Assembly (NCBI GenBank): GCA_030710605.1
Contig: CP092882.1
Location: 14,203,677-14,267,676, forward strand
Direction: 5' to 3'
DNA from: Cordylochernes scorpioides
Taxonomy: Eukaryota; Arthropoda; Arachnida; Pseudoscorpiones; Chernetidae
DNA length: 64,000 nucleotides
Shown: positions 21,060 to 31,282 of the stretch, piece by piece
How positions within the stretch are numbered: the first letter of the stretch is position 1
Layout of the letters: every line of letters begins with the position of its first letter
Translations under genes and position numbers: made by a program
The notes under the pieces: model-generated
The model's database searches: none
The model's input: the letters and a program-made list of their open reading frames with translations, nothing else
Told to the model about the DNA's origin: nothing

Positions 21060-21270
21060 AACTATAAATAGACCTGAAGTAAAGAATGTTTCGTTTTACA
21101 AATGGCGGAGCTATCGCCGCGTTTATTGGAGAAATTCTTTTGATTCTGCGCATGCTCCGTCTCACCAGACGATTTTCTAAATCGCGCGGGCGCCATATTG
21201 GAGTTCTAAAATATTATATTAATAATAACGTACGGGAGAAATATATGATGGCGAAAAACATCGTTTGATC
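21060..21270 (+). other. Possible promoter-like patch with short ORF
   Basis: CTATAAATAG at 21062 resembles a TATA box. The next 150 bp are unusually CpG- and GC-rich (TCTGCGCATGCTCCG, GCGCGGGCGCCATATTGG), and a 60-codon ORF at 21086-21268 has no recognised motif. This could be an old element end or promoter; the call is weak. Confidence 0.25.
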
Positions 21271-21284
21271 GTAAAACTTTGCAT

Positions 21285-21338
21285 TGAAAAGCCATCTACG
21301 CCAATGAATTAGAGATCATCAGGATATGCCATTTTTTA

Positions 21339-21370
<32 letters not shown>
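21285..21370. repeat. Family C fragment and (AT)n
   Basis: CATCAGGATATGCCATTTTT with a TTTAATATATAT tail matches the family C end; the AT run abuts the inverted-repeat element. Confidence 0.55.
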
Positions 21371-21371
<1 letters not shown>

Positions 21372-22820
21372 ATAAATAGTTATTTAATTTTATAGTCCAG
21401 TTTTGTATTAAGATTATCTTCATTATTATGATCATTTAAATTCAAATTATAAAATTTGTAAAATGTTATTAATTTGTAGATAGAGAGCGAAAAAAAAAAT
21501 CCTTTACTTCTAATACATCATCAAGTTAATTATATATTTATAATCAATAACAATAAAAATTAACAACGTAACGTCTTTTGCATCGGCTTTTACACGTCAT
21601 TTAGACATACTCTAATCCTATATATAGAATAATCGAAGTGAGAATATATATAATAGTTAGAAAAAAGAGAGAAAGACAGAACCATGCACTTTTAATCAAA
21701 CTAATAATAAGGAAAAAAAAAAAGGTTTGTAAAGAAGGTAGATAATATTGTTAGTATATATATATATATATTTTTATAATTTTATATTTTATCCTTTTTT
21801 TTTTAAAAGATTTTTTAAGGTTTTTTTTATTTTATAATATGATTATAAATAGTTGTATTTAGTAATATATCTATAGTATGAATTAACATTTGTTATAAGT
21901 TTGGATATTATGTTTTGAAACCCTAATGGTAGACCAGACATACACAAAAAACTTTAAATTGAAATAAATTGGAAAAAGAGATCTGCTGGACCGGGGATCT
22001 TCAGATAAAAGCCCAGCGACATTTCACCCCTTCTTTATTATGTCATAGATCTCTTTTAAACCGGATTTTATGTGTTAATATTAAGTTGTTTCAGTGAAAT
22101 ATTTAAATGAACATATATAACAGATACAAGTGTTAACAAATTCAAACTGTAAACTTACCTCGACCGCGGCGTCCTCCATTGTGAATATCTATTTCTGGCT
22201 GACACATGTTGCGGGGGGGACATTTCAAATTTAGACCATTTATTCTGAATTTTTTGAACAACAAGAAAATTAAAGAAGAAAGGAAAAATAGTTAAGGGAA
22301 GAAAGCTGAATTTCATAATCTTTACAGCTAGTTATATCAAAATAACTGATTCAACACTTATTCATCTATTAATATTCCTTTAAAAAGGCAAATTATAAGA
22401 GTTTAATAAAGCTATTAATTGTGCAAATTCACCTTTATTTAACTTCCATTTTCCTCCCCAGAAATTGGAGATTAAACAAAATGAACTATATACTATAACA
22501 CTTTAAAAATCTTGTGAAAAAATCTTTTAATCAGTTATTTAATCAAAGTTTAATTAACTGTTAAAGATTATAAATTTGTATTAGTTATTATTAAGAGAAA
22601 TTATAGAAAGTTGATTTCATAAATGGATATTTCCATTTATTTTTTTTAAAATATTTTATAATTGATATACTGTTGAAATATTTTACTTGTCTGATACTAA
22701 ATTTGTTTTTAATAAATTCCATGTTTAAATTTTTAACATCTTCTATGAAATTATCTAATATATTATTTATTCTATAAAATCTTAGAAACTGACCATAATA
22801 TATACCCTTACAGCAATTTA
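21371..22820 (-). repeat. Left inverted arm of the Penelope-like element
   Basis: Reverse complement of 23317-24764. Reading leftward it holds the last about 58 RT codons, the 3' flank, an ATG (22179-22177) with a consensus splice donor GTAAGT (GT at 22158-22157), and AT-rich sequence. Confidence 0.85.
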
Positions 22821-23489
22821 ATGATAGATATTAATGACAAAACTTTCTACATTAAAATTATTCATAACAGATATAAAACAATTAAATTAGATCTTAAAAC
22901 AGCAAAAACTCTACTGGAAACATTTTTAAATTTTAACTATATAGAATTTAAAAATAAAATATATATTCAACCAGAAGGCGTTCCCATGGGAACTTCTTCT
23001 AGTCCTTTATTAGCCAATCTAATATTGTTCTGGTACGAAAGAGAATACTTTCTACAAAATAATATTAATTGGCAAATATTCCGATATGTAGATGACATAA
23101 TAATATTTAATAATCCACAGTTTAAAAAATTAATACCTGAAATATATCCTAAATACTTGAAACTTAAGAACAATGAAAAAATTTATAGAAACAAAAAAGT
23201 TAACTTTTTAGACTTGAATATAGACCTTACAAATAGTGCTGTTAGAGTTTATAATAAAAAGAGTAATTATAATTTCAATATTATAAAATACTGTAATATG
23301 AATTCTAATATATCATTTAATTGCTGTAAGGGTATATATTATGGTCAGTTTCTAAGATTTTATAGAATAAATAATATATTAGATAATTTCATAGAAGATG
23401 TTAAAAATTTAAACATGGAATTTATTAAAAACAAATTTAGTATCAGACAAGTAAAATATTTCAACAGTATATCAATTATAAAATATTAA
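22821..23489 (+). CDS. Penelope-like reverse transcriptase, N-terminally truncated
   Basis: 222 codons. It begins right at the arm/spacer junction, so the ATG is probably fortuitous and motifs 1 to A are missing. Seen: the motif B region PEGVPMGTSSSPLLANL (residues about 53-69); the catalytic motif C YVDDI (about 90); VNFLDLNIDL (about 130), the thumb-proximal motif typical of Penelope-like RTs; and a C-terminal stretch with KGIYYGQFLRFYRI. No GIY-YIG endonuclease follows before the stop. Without motif A (first catalytic Asp) it cannot be an active polymerase alone. Codon use is extremely AT-rich, like the surrounding arms. Confidence 0.75.
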   Translation: MIDINDKTFYIKIIHNRYKTIKLDLKTAKTLLETFLNFNYIEFKNKIYIQPEGVPMGTSSSPLLANLILFWYEREYFLQNNINWQIFRYVDDIIIFNNPQFKKLIPEIYPKYLKLKNNEKIYRNKKVNFLDLNIDLTNSAVRVYNKKSNYNFNIIKYCNMNSNISFNCCKGIYYGQFLRFYRINNILDNFIEDVKNLNMEFIKNKFSIRQVKYFNSISIIKY

Positions 23490-23957
23490 AAAAAAAAAAA
23501 ATGGAAATATCCATTTATGAAATCAACTTTCTATAATTTCTCTTAATAATAACTAATACAAATTTATAATCTTTAACAGTTAATTAAACTTTGATTAAAT
23601 AACTGATTAAAAGATTTTTTCACAAGATTTTTAAAGTGTTATAGTATATAGTTCATTTTGTTTAATCTCCAATTTCTGGGGAGGAAAATGGAAGTTAAAT
23701 AAAGGTGAATTTGCACAATTAATAGCTTTATTAAACTCTTATAATTTGCCTTTTTAAAGGAATATTAATAGATGAATAAGTGTTGAATCAGTTATTTTGA
23801 TATAACTAGCTGTAAAGATTATGAAATTCAGCTTTCTTCCCTTAACTATTTTTCCTTTCTTCTTTAATTTTCTTGTTGTTCAAAAAATTCAGAATAAATG
23901 GTCTAAATTTGAAATGTCCCCCCCGCAACATGTGTCAGCCAGAAATAGATATTCACA

Positions 23958-23980
23958 ATGGAGGACGACGCGGTCGAGGT
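23958..23980 (+). other. ATG plus 5' splice site in the element arm
   Basis: CACAATGGAGGACGACGC, then GGTCGAG/GTAGGT: seven codons (MEDDAVE) and a donor. The left arm has MEDAAVE and a perfect GTAAGT. GC-rich codons stand out in AT-rich sequence. It may be the first exon of the element's own ORF, since introns are known in this family, or a captured host first exon. Confidence 0.5.
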
Positions 23981-24080
23981 AGGTTTACAGTTTGAATTTG
24001 TTAACACTTGTATCTGTTATATATGTTCATTTAAATATTTCACTGAAACAACTTAATATTAACACATAAAATCCGGTTTA

Positions 24081-24162
24081 AAAGAGATCTATGACATAAT
24101 AAAGAAGGGGTGAAATGTCGCTGGGCTTTTATCTGAAGATCCCCGGTCCAGCAGATCTCTTT
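24081..24162 (+). ncRNA. Potential three-way-junction RNA structure
   Basis: A perfect 10-bp closing stem (AAAGAGATCT 24081-24090 with AGATCTCTTT 24153-24162) encloses two hairpins, GACAT/ATGTC (24093-24097, 24115-24119) and GCTGG/CCAGC (24120-24124, 24148-24152). Their loops hold GGGG (24107-24110) and CCCC (24141-24144), which could kiss. It lacks the hammerhead core order. The structure is duplicated in the left arm. Confidence 0.4.
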
Positions 24163-24764
24163 TTCCAATTTATTTCAATTTAAAGTTTTTTGTGTATGTC
24201 TGGTCTACCATTAGGGTTTCAAAACATAATATCCAAACTTATAACAAATGTTAATTCATATTATAGATATATTACTAAATACAACTATTTATAATCATAT
24301 TATAAAATAAAAAAAACCTTAAAAAATCTTTAAAAAAAAAAAGGATAAAATATAAAATTATAAATATATATATATATATATACTAACAATCTTATCTACC
24401 TTCTTTACAAACCTTTTTTTTTCCTTATTATTAGTTTGATTAAAAGTGCATGGTTCTGTCTTTCTCTCTTTTTTCTAACTATTATATATATTCTCACTTC
24501 GATTATTCTATATATAGGATTAGAGTATGTCTAAATGACGTGTAAAAGCCGATGCAAAAGACGTTACGTTGTTAATTTTTATTGTTATTGATTATAAATA
24601 TATAATTAACTTGATGATGTATTAGAAGTAAAGGATTTTTTTTTTCGCTCTCTATCTACAAATTAATAACATTTTACAAATTTTATAATTTGAATTTAAA
24701 TGATCATAATAATGAAGATAATCTTAATACAAAACTGGACTATAAAATTAAATAACTATTTATT

Positions 24765-24893
24765 ATTATAATTAATTTAGATTTAGCTTGCTAATCTAAT
24801 CAAATCTAATTGATATAAGTTATCATTATTATCAGTTTGCTCCTTAAGTTTTAAAAGTAGAATCACTGTTATAATTTTGTTATATAGTTTCTA

Positions 24894-24940
<47 letters not shown>

Positions 24941-25445
24941 AATACATTTCAATATATACTTAATACCCCCATATGTTATATAGGTATAGTGTAACAAACC
25001 AAAACTGTAGACACAATCTAACACACCAGTTTGGCCATCATATAAATCAAAACGAAGTAATAAAATTAGATTGAGTGACAGCCGGTGCCCAGACAGGAGA
25101 AAGGTCTCCTATTACACCGTCAGTCCAAAAAACAGTCGGATTACAGAAAGTCCCCCTCTGACTCTAGAATAGATCAGATCCCCCTCCGCCGCTTTCTCTG
25201 AGGTGACATCCAACATGCCTCGTCCTTTTGTGCTTATCCCATTCACGCCTGAAACCACTCTGAGCATTGTGGTCACCACGACTGCATCCAACTAATCATA
25301 CCACACGGCAGTCATCCGACAAGATAAATTCATCACGACAGTCATCTGACAGGATCATTTGCAATATAACATATATATATATACCTATAAAGGGGCAATC
25401 TATCCCTTTAATTATGCATCAGATCGATGCGCAATATGTTCATAA

Positions 25446-25477
<32 letters not shown>

Positions 25478-25844
25478 TATAATAAAAATTATTTTGAGAT
25501 AGAAATTAATTGCTAGTTCTTTTGAGTACATGAGTACTTAATGGTATCGTTTGCAGTCGTGTCATTTTGAAAGAAAAGCAGAAAAATAACTATTTACTAT
25601 CACACACACAAGTAGTTTTTATTTTAAATTACTTTAAGAAAATTACAATAAGACATTTTTCAGTTATATAGAATTTATGAAATGAATTATATATTAGTGA
25701 ATTTCAAAAATAGGTTAGATAACTACATATTTACAACAAGTATTAAAAGTCGGCATATTCTTACACTATGGTCAAAAAACAAGTAGAACTATCAATAAAT
25801 GAAAATAAAAAATATATTTTAAATTATAGAATATATATACATAC
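24765..25844. other. Microsatellites; no gene recognised
   Basis: (TA)n at 24895-24935, (CT)n/(AT)n at 25445-25475, otherwise no feature beyond a 71-codon ORF at 25267-25482 without motifs. Confidence 0.45.
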
Positions 25845-25975
25845 AGTTAAACCTGTCTATAGCGCCCGATTTTAAATACATAGTACGATGCGCTTTACAT
25901 TAAAAGTGACCTGTCTATAGCACCCTATTTTGGTGAGTCCCAAGAGGGGGCTCTATAGACAGGTTTAACTGTATA
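25845..25975. repeat. Small hairpin MITE with pogo-like ends
   Basis: The ends are ACAGTTAAACCTGTCTATAG and its complement. CAG-start ends with CCTGTCTATAGCG resemble pogo/Tigger-type terminal repeats; this is an inference from motif memory. The centre is short and non-coding. Confidence 0.65.
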
Positions 25976-26239
25976 TATTGTGACGGTGTTTTGACGGCCA
26001 CCACGAGCAGACATTCTTTCTCATCCATCCATTTGAATCAAACATTTTTCAACTCCTTTTTACTAGATATTTAATTTGTAACATTTTATTTATATTTATA
26101 TTTTATCCTTAATAAATTAAAATACCGCGATTGAATAATTGAATCATTTCTTCAAAACCAGACGAACCACCTCAATATTAAAAATAATGAAAGCATAGTA
26201 AGCAAAGAAAAGTAAGAAAAAATATAAAAAAGGTCAGGT

Positions 26240-26385
26240 ATTGATATTAAAAACAAAAATGCAAAATCTTGACCGCTCACATGGACATTTAGTTCATTTT
26301 TATTCAACTAGATGGCGCTCTGCCATCTAAAATACTCATGTGAGCGGTTAGGATATGCCCCTTTTTTGTTTTTAATATCAACACA
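26240..26385. repeat. Foldback family C
   Basis: Inverted ends TTGATATTAAAAACAAAAA and TTTTTTGTTTTTAATATCAA, arms TGACCGCTCACATG/CATGTGAGCGGTTA, and centre GATGGCGCTCTGCCATCT. Confidence 0.85.
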
Positions 26386-26569
26386 TGACCTTTTTTTTCT
26401 AATTTATTTTCTTATTTTTCATATAAATATATATATATATGTTATGATTATAATGTTTTGATGTTGAAAATATAGAGATTTGGAGGTGCAGTCGTGAAAA
26501 AGGAAAGATAGTTATTTACTCATCGGGTAGTTTTTATTTTTAATTACTTGAAAATAATTACACATTAAA

Positions 26570-27245
26570 TATTTTTCACAGTAATATAGAATTTTCCATC
26601 GCAGTAAGGGCAGTAGAAGTTTGTATTATGTATAAAAGAAACATTCGTGTTTTTAAATCCTTTCATGTTATATGTATAGATGGCGCGTTATTGCTTTGTG
26701 TTAATTTATGCCTAACTGGCCTTGTCTTTATTGTTTGCAGAAGAGCATTGCTCGATGCAAATATTTTAATATAATTCTACTGTCCTATAAGCTTATGTCC
26801 ATAGTTTTCTTGAAAACCATTTCTGAGATTCCATCCTTCAGTGCTGCGTATATAAGCAGAATCGTCCAATACAGTAATATATGAAGTTTCGATCCTCGTG
26901 GTCACTATTTTTGCCGCCTTGGGGCTTCGGGCTCTAGGTGTGCTTGGTGCGTCCTTGGTTCCTTCGCAGGCGGCGCGCTGTACCAGATTCGGCGGGCTGT
27001 TTGCACGTGTCGTCTAGATGTCGTCCTGTGTCTTTTTATGTGCCTTAAAAAGCTTACCTGAAAGCTTGTAGAAGGCGGAATAATTGATACGTCCAATACA
27101 GTATTAGAGCTCTGAGAAGCGGTCTGGTGGATTAAATTGGCGAAACCGCTGGGAGGGTTCACCAGTGATGAGCCAAGCCCTCTAATATATTTTTCCATCG
27201 CAGTAAGGGCAGTAGAAGTTTGTATTATGTATAAAAGAAACATTC
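26570..27245. repeat. Family A2 copy interrupted by a GC-rich insert
   Basis: The A2 order (GCCTAACTGGCCTTGTC, GAGCATTGCTCGATGCAAA, AAGCAGAATCGTCCAATACA) is broken at about 26881 and resumes at 27089 with CGTCCAATACAGTATTAGAG, duplicating CGTCCAATACAG. The insert (26881-27088) is GC-rich, has no motif I recognise, and carries a CAG/GTAAGC donor-like site on the minus strand. Confidence 0.7.
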
Positions 27246-28264
27246 GTGCTTTTAAATCCTTTCATTTTATTAATTCGTGAATTAAAAAAAAAATAGGTAG
27301 GTTAACTATACATATTTACAACAATATTCAAAGTATTCCAAATCTATGGTCAAAAATAAAAGAATAGTCAATGATAAAAATAAAATACATGTTTTTAAAA
27401 AATAAAATATTTGCATTTTAGATTATATATATGAAAGATTGAAATAGAAGCTGTGTCCCCCCACCACCCATCACCATCATTTCTTGTCTAAAACTTAACC
27501 CAGAAAATTAATCGATTGAATAGTAATAAAAAGGCCAGAGAGTGAAGCTGATCATTTTTCTTCTCGCGATAGATTAGCCAAATAATTAATCTGAATTGAT
27601 TCCTTCACTTTTTCATTGGCTGAAGAAATATATTTACAATCCCTAATTTAATTTCACTTAAAACCTTGCCAAACTGTAATTAAATAAATAATTAATTTTT
27701 ATGTACACTCGTTTTTTTCCGAAGTATTTCTTTAGTGATAGATGGATAGACTTTATATGGATTGTTGTAATGAGGGACAGAATTCGTGGAGCGTCTAGGA
27801 AACTCCGAATAAAGGATTGATCCATGATACAACAGAGTCTCTTGTTTCTCTTAGCTATGACTGAGTCAAAGTGAATCATTTAAGAATATGCCAAGGAAGA
27901 TGATACCATCCCAATGGTACACTGGGGCAGTCCAAACTGTGGACAACTACAAACAATGTCCCATATCATAGAAGGTCTAAATATGAGATTTTAATGTTTT
28001 TATTGTCCTTGTATCGCAAGAAAGTGCAAAGTAATCGAGATGATAATACATATATGTCATAATTTGTATAGTTAATGCCAAGAGATATAATTTATTTCCG
28101 TCAAACTAAGTATGTAAATATGTTACGCTTGTGTTAAAATGTAAATATGTAAATTCATCCATGTATAAAAGCTGGGCAAAAAATAAAGGTGGCAGACATC
28201 GCGGGTGCGCTGTTCGCTAGGCATAACGGCTGCGCCTCTTCATTTAGCTACGACATATATATAT
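27246..28264. other. No recognisable feature
   Basis: AT-rich intronic sequence; ORFs here show no motif. Confidence 0.4.
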
Positions 28265-28560
28265 ATAAATAAATATTAAAAATGGCATATCCTGACCAGG
28301 AGCACATGTGCTTTACAGAAGGCAGAGCGCCATCTGGTGGAACAGAAATCAACTAATCATTGATTTAGCTTGTTCCCTGATATTTGGCCAACCCAATTTC
28401 TTGATAAATCAAGAAAAGCCATCCACGAACGCATTTCGCGCTCGTCATATAAATAAATGTTAAAAATAAAGAAGGCATTTCCTGACCACAAACACATCTA
28501 AAAAGCACATGTGCTCGTGGTCAGGAAATGCCTTCTTTATTTTAATATCAACACCTGACC
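28265..28560. repeat. Two family C elements, the first chimeric with B
   Basis: 28275-28440 starts with family C (GCATATCCTGACCAGGAGCA, GGCAGAGCGCCATCTGG) and changes into the family B centre (TGATATTTGGCCAAC, TTTCTTGATAAATCAAGAAA). On the minus strand 28418-28449 is a decayed hammerhead (TGACGA, GAAA, GTTCGTGG). 28470-28555 is a compact family C hairpin. Confidence 0.7.
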
Positions 28561-28906
28561 CACTTATCTTTTATTTTTTCCTATTGTTTTTTTATAAATA
28601 AATGTATAAATAGTCGATATATTAATGTAGCTAGTACTGTAAGAACTATCAACCGTTATAGAAACCCCATTTAGACTTTTAATTTATAAAAGACGACTCG
28701 ATTTCTATTGGTTATTTTATGGAAATGTTTGAATTTCCCGTTAAACAAAGACATCCCGTTAAGAATACCGTATTTAATTAAGAAAACATGCTTGGAAGCG
28801 CGCGCGATTGGGTCGCTAGTTTAAAACGGCTCAAATTACTGAAATATGGAGCCTGCCTGAATTGTTAGCTCAACTGTTTATTTCAGAAGTTGTGAAACTG
28901 TAGGAG

Positions 28907-29944
28907 CTATTGGCTCCGTCTAGAAATAAACACCATAACTCCTCTAAGAGATAGTAACTTCTCCTTGTATAAGTTGTTTGTTTTTAAATTAAGGCTATTG
29001 AAACAACCTGACACAGGACTATTTTCAGCAACGGCCCAAATTAAGAAAAACTCAAAACTAGTTGAAACTTCAATGGAAGTTAGAATGGAGTAGCCCAACA
29101 TTTGGAAAGTTATAAATGAGTAGACCAACAATGGGAAAATTGAAATGGAGTAAACTAACAATGGGAATGTTAGAATGGAGTAAACCAACAATGGGAATGT
29201 TAGAATGGAGTAAACCAACAATGGGAATGTTAGAATGGAGTAAACCAACAATGGGAAAATTGAAATGGAGTATCCCAACAAAAGGAAGGTTAAAATGGAG
29301 TAAACTAACAATGTGAATGTTAGAATGGAGTATCCTAACAAAAGGAAGGTTAAAATGGAGTAAACCAACAATGGGAAAATTGAAATGGAGTATCCTAACA
29401 AAAGGAAGGTTAAAATGGAGTAAACCAACAATGGGAAAATTGAAATGGAGTATCCTAACAAAAGGAAGGTTAAAATGGAGTAAACCAACAATGGGAAAAT
29501 TGAAATGAAGTATCCTAACAAAAGGAAGGTTAAAATGGAGTAAACCAACAATGTGAATGTTAGAATGAAGTATCCTAACAAAAGGAAGGTTAAAATGGAG
29601 TAAACCAACAATGGGAAAATTGAAATGGAGTATCCTAACAAAAGGAAGGTTAAAATGGAGTAAACCAACAATGAGAAAATTGAAATGGAGTATCCCAACA
29701 AAAGAAAGGTTAAAATGGAGTAAACCAACAATGGGAAAATTGAAATTGAGTATCCCAACAATGTGAATGTTGGAATGGAGTAAACCAACAATGAAAATGT
29801 TAGAATGGAGTAAACCAACAATGGGAAAATTGAAATGGAGTATCCCAACAAAAAGAAGGTTAGAATGGAGTAAACCAACAATAGGGAAGTTAGAAAGGAA
29901 GCCAAAAAAACAATTATTAAATTAACCGAGGCCTCCATCTTCAA
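28907..29944 (-). CDS. 345-codon ORF through a 30-bp minisatellite, doubtful
   Basis: An open frame on the minus strand spans the whole repeat array. It would give a hydrophobic leader (MKMEASVNLIIVFLASF) and about 28 ten-residue repeats alternating LLVYSILTFL and LLGYSISIFP, then a unique C-terminus. The 30-bp unit keeps the frame and this strand has no stops, whereas the plus-strand frame is broken by TGA codons. It matches no family I know, and the start and splicing are unsupported. It may be an accident of repeat composition, or a repetitive membrane or structural protein. Confidence 0.25.
   Translation of the reverse strand: MKMEASVNLIIVFLASFLTSLLLVYSILTFFLLGYSISIFPLLVYSILTFSLLVYSIPTFTLLGYSISIFPLLVYSILTFLLLGYSISIFSLLVYSILTFLLLGYSISIFPLLVYSILTFLLLGYFILTFTLLVYSILTFLLLGYFISIFPLLVYSILTFLLLGYSISIFPLLVYSILTFLLLGYSISIFPLLVYSILTFLLLGYSILTFTLLVYSILTFLLLGYSISIFPLLVYSILTFPLLVYSILTFPLLVYSILTFPLLVYSISIFPLLVYSFITFQMLGYSILTSIEVSTSFEFFLIWAVAENSPVSGCFNSLNLKTNNLYKEKLLSLRGVMVFISRRSQ
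29056..29900. repeat. 30-bp minisatellite with 60-bp higher order
   Basis: About 28 units of exactly 30 bp (ATGGGAATGTTAGAATGGAG followed by TAAACCAACA and variants) with no indels from 29101 to 29880. In the middle the units alternate between two types, giving a 60-bp period. Confidence 0.95.
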
Positions 29945-31080
29945 TAGACTAGGAAATCTCTTTTACAACTTAATAATAACTTATTCAAAATAATATTTTC
30001 GGGTTCTTTTAATATCAAAACTTAAGCCATGTTAATAATTACATGGGGTTGCATACTAAAAAAGAAAATCACACAATACAACTCATCTTATTCAACTTTC
30101 ATCAACAGAAGCTCTTTCTAGCACGCATTTTAAGCAATCGATAATTTAAAAATAAGTTTTGAGGATGTTTACAGAGGGATTTAAATAGAGATTACTTAGC
30201 GAGAGATAATGGAGTTTTTGCTAAAGTACAACTCTGAGAACACACCTAACCTTTAATGACAATTTCAGCCTACAATTGGTGAACCCATCGAAAAAACCTC
30301 CAACAATTTACGCTTCAATATACTTATGTAATAAAGAGTTGAATATTTCTAAAAGCATTTCCCAGATGCGCCAATTTTAGAAAATGGCCCCGCGAGAAAA
30401 ATATTTTATCACATTATGCAAATAAACGCACAAACGGGTATGTAAATCAAGATAGAATTTGTGAAATTTGAAAACATTTATGTAGAAGACAGCATACAGG
30501 GACGATGCATGAGCTCTGTCAGCCATGGACGTTTTGACATGTTGTGCTGATGACCTTTGTTTAACATACCTTACATGTCACCAATGTGCTTGTACTATCG
30601 GAAGAGAACTGACGCCTCATTGATATACCAAGAAAACCAAAACTGAGTTACATATGTCATGTACTTATACATGATAGAGACTACTGAAGAGATTTGGTGA
30701 AGGGCTATTGATGAAACTAGATCGATATAGAACGTCATAGTACTAAATTCATAGAACAACTGAATGAAAAAACCAAGACAACCAAGTCTCACTACCAGTT
30801 GAAAACTATGGGTATGGATTAATAATCGTGGAGAGACAGAGAGAGATTGAGAAACTACTATTATATTGATTTATCACATACTCTACATAAATCTGGTATT
30901 CCTTCAGCCCGAAGACCTATGTGTTTTTACAATTGTACGAAGAGAGCTAGAGGAAAAGGGATATATGCTATTATATATATATATGTAAATATTAATTCCA
31001 ACCTTCGCCATATGTTGGATATTAATTTCGTTGCTCTAATGAGGATATGTTCTTACGAAACATTTCTATTTCAAACTTTG
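29945..31080. other. No recognisable feature
   Basis: AT-rich intronic sequence; short ORFs without motifs. Confidence 0.4.
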
Positions 31081-31114
31081 AAAGAGAGAGTGTGAGGGGG
31101 AATGTGAGACCTAC

Positions 31115-31282
31115 CCAGAACTCCTTTCTGGAAGTCGGTGATGCAGAGATCCCTCTCCGCCGAGGGGATGACGTAGGCGATGACATAAATCTCGATGGCG
31201 TCCGCAGCGAGGGCAAGTCCGAGGACGAGGAACAGCAGCCATTGGAACACTCCGAATCCAGTCTGGACACGATCACATACAT
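31115..31282 (-). CDS. SV2-like transporter, exon i of the visible part
   Basis: 168 nt; acceptor CAATCACTGACAG, donor CTGG/GTAGGT. It starts with the last two bases of a codon and ends after the first, joining exon ii across 17.7 kb at a Gly codon. It encodes QTGFGVFQWLLFLVLGLALA and continues as TM1, then IPSAERDLCITDFQKGVLG. SV2 proteins read GRFQW...VLGLALMADGVE and LPSAEKDMCLSDSNKGMLG here, including the luminal Cys. The N-terminal cytoplasmic exons upstream are not seen in the remaining 32 kb, so the start of the gene is probably outside the window. Confidence 0.9.

Larger units (their letters stand above)
21371..24764. mobile_element. Penelope-like element with long inverted duplication
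   Basis: Two near-identical inverted arms of about 1.45 kb (21371-22820 and 23317-24764) flank a unique spacer of about 0.5 kb. The plus-strand reverse transcriptase runs through the spacer into the right arm, so the left arm contains an inverted copy of the RT 3' end. Penelope-like elements are known to insert with a truncated second copy in tandem or inverted order around them, and the RT motifs fit that family. The arms differ at only a handful of positions that I noticed, so the structure is young. Confidence 0.75.
23317..24764 (+). repeat. Right inverted arm of the Penelope-like element
   Basis: Contains the RT 3' end, its stop at 23487-23489, an ATG with splice donor at 23958-23980, a potential three-way-junction RNA at 24081-24162, and AT-rich tail sequence. 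It would correspond to the pseudo-LTR of such elements. Confidence 0.8.

Noticed and set aside
21086..21268. Host gene starting near 21086
   Set aside because: A TATA-like box and CpG-rich patch are suggestive, but the 60-codon ORF has no similarity I recognise and no splice donor fits.
24111..24140. Permuted hammerhead in the Penelope-like arm (GAAA before CTGAAGA)
   Set aside because: The 17 nt between the two motifs cannot hold stems I and III. The three-way junction explains the pairing better.
27120..27190. Hammerhead in family A (CTGATGAG and CGAAAC with complementary GCCAA/TTGGC flanks)
   Set aside because: The order is permuted and only about 19 nt separate GAAA from CTGATGA, too little to form both stem I and stem III. 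Probably coincidence, although the motif is conserved in many copies.
26905..27243. 112-codon minus ORF in the GC-rich insert of family A2, with a donor-like site
   Set aside because: It mixes MITE and insert sequence, and exons i and ii of the SV2-like gene join without needing it.
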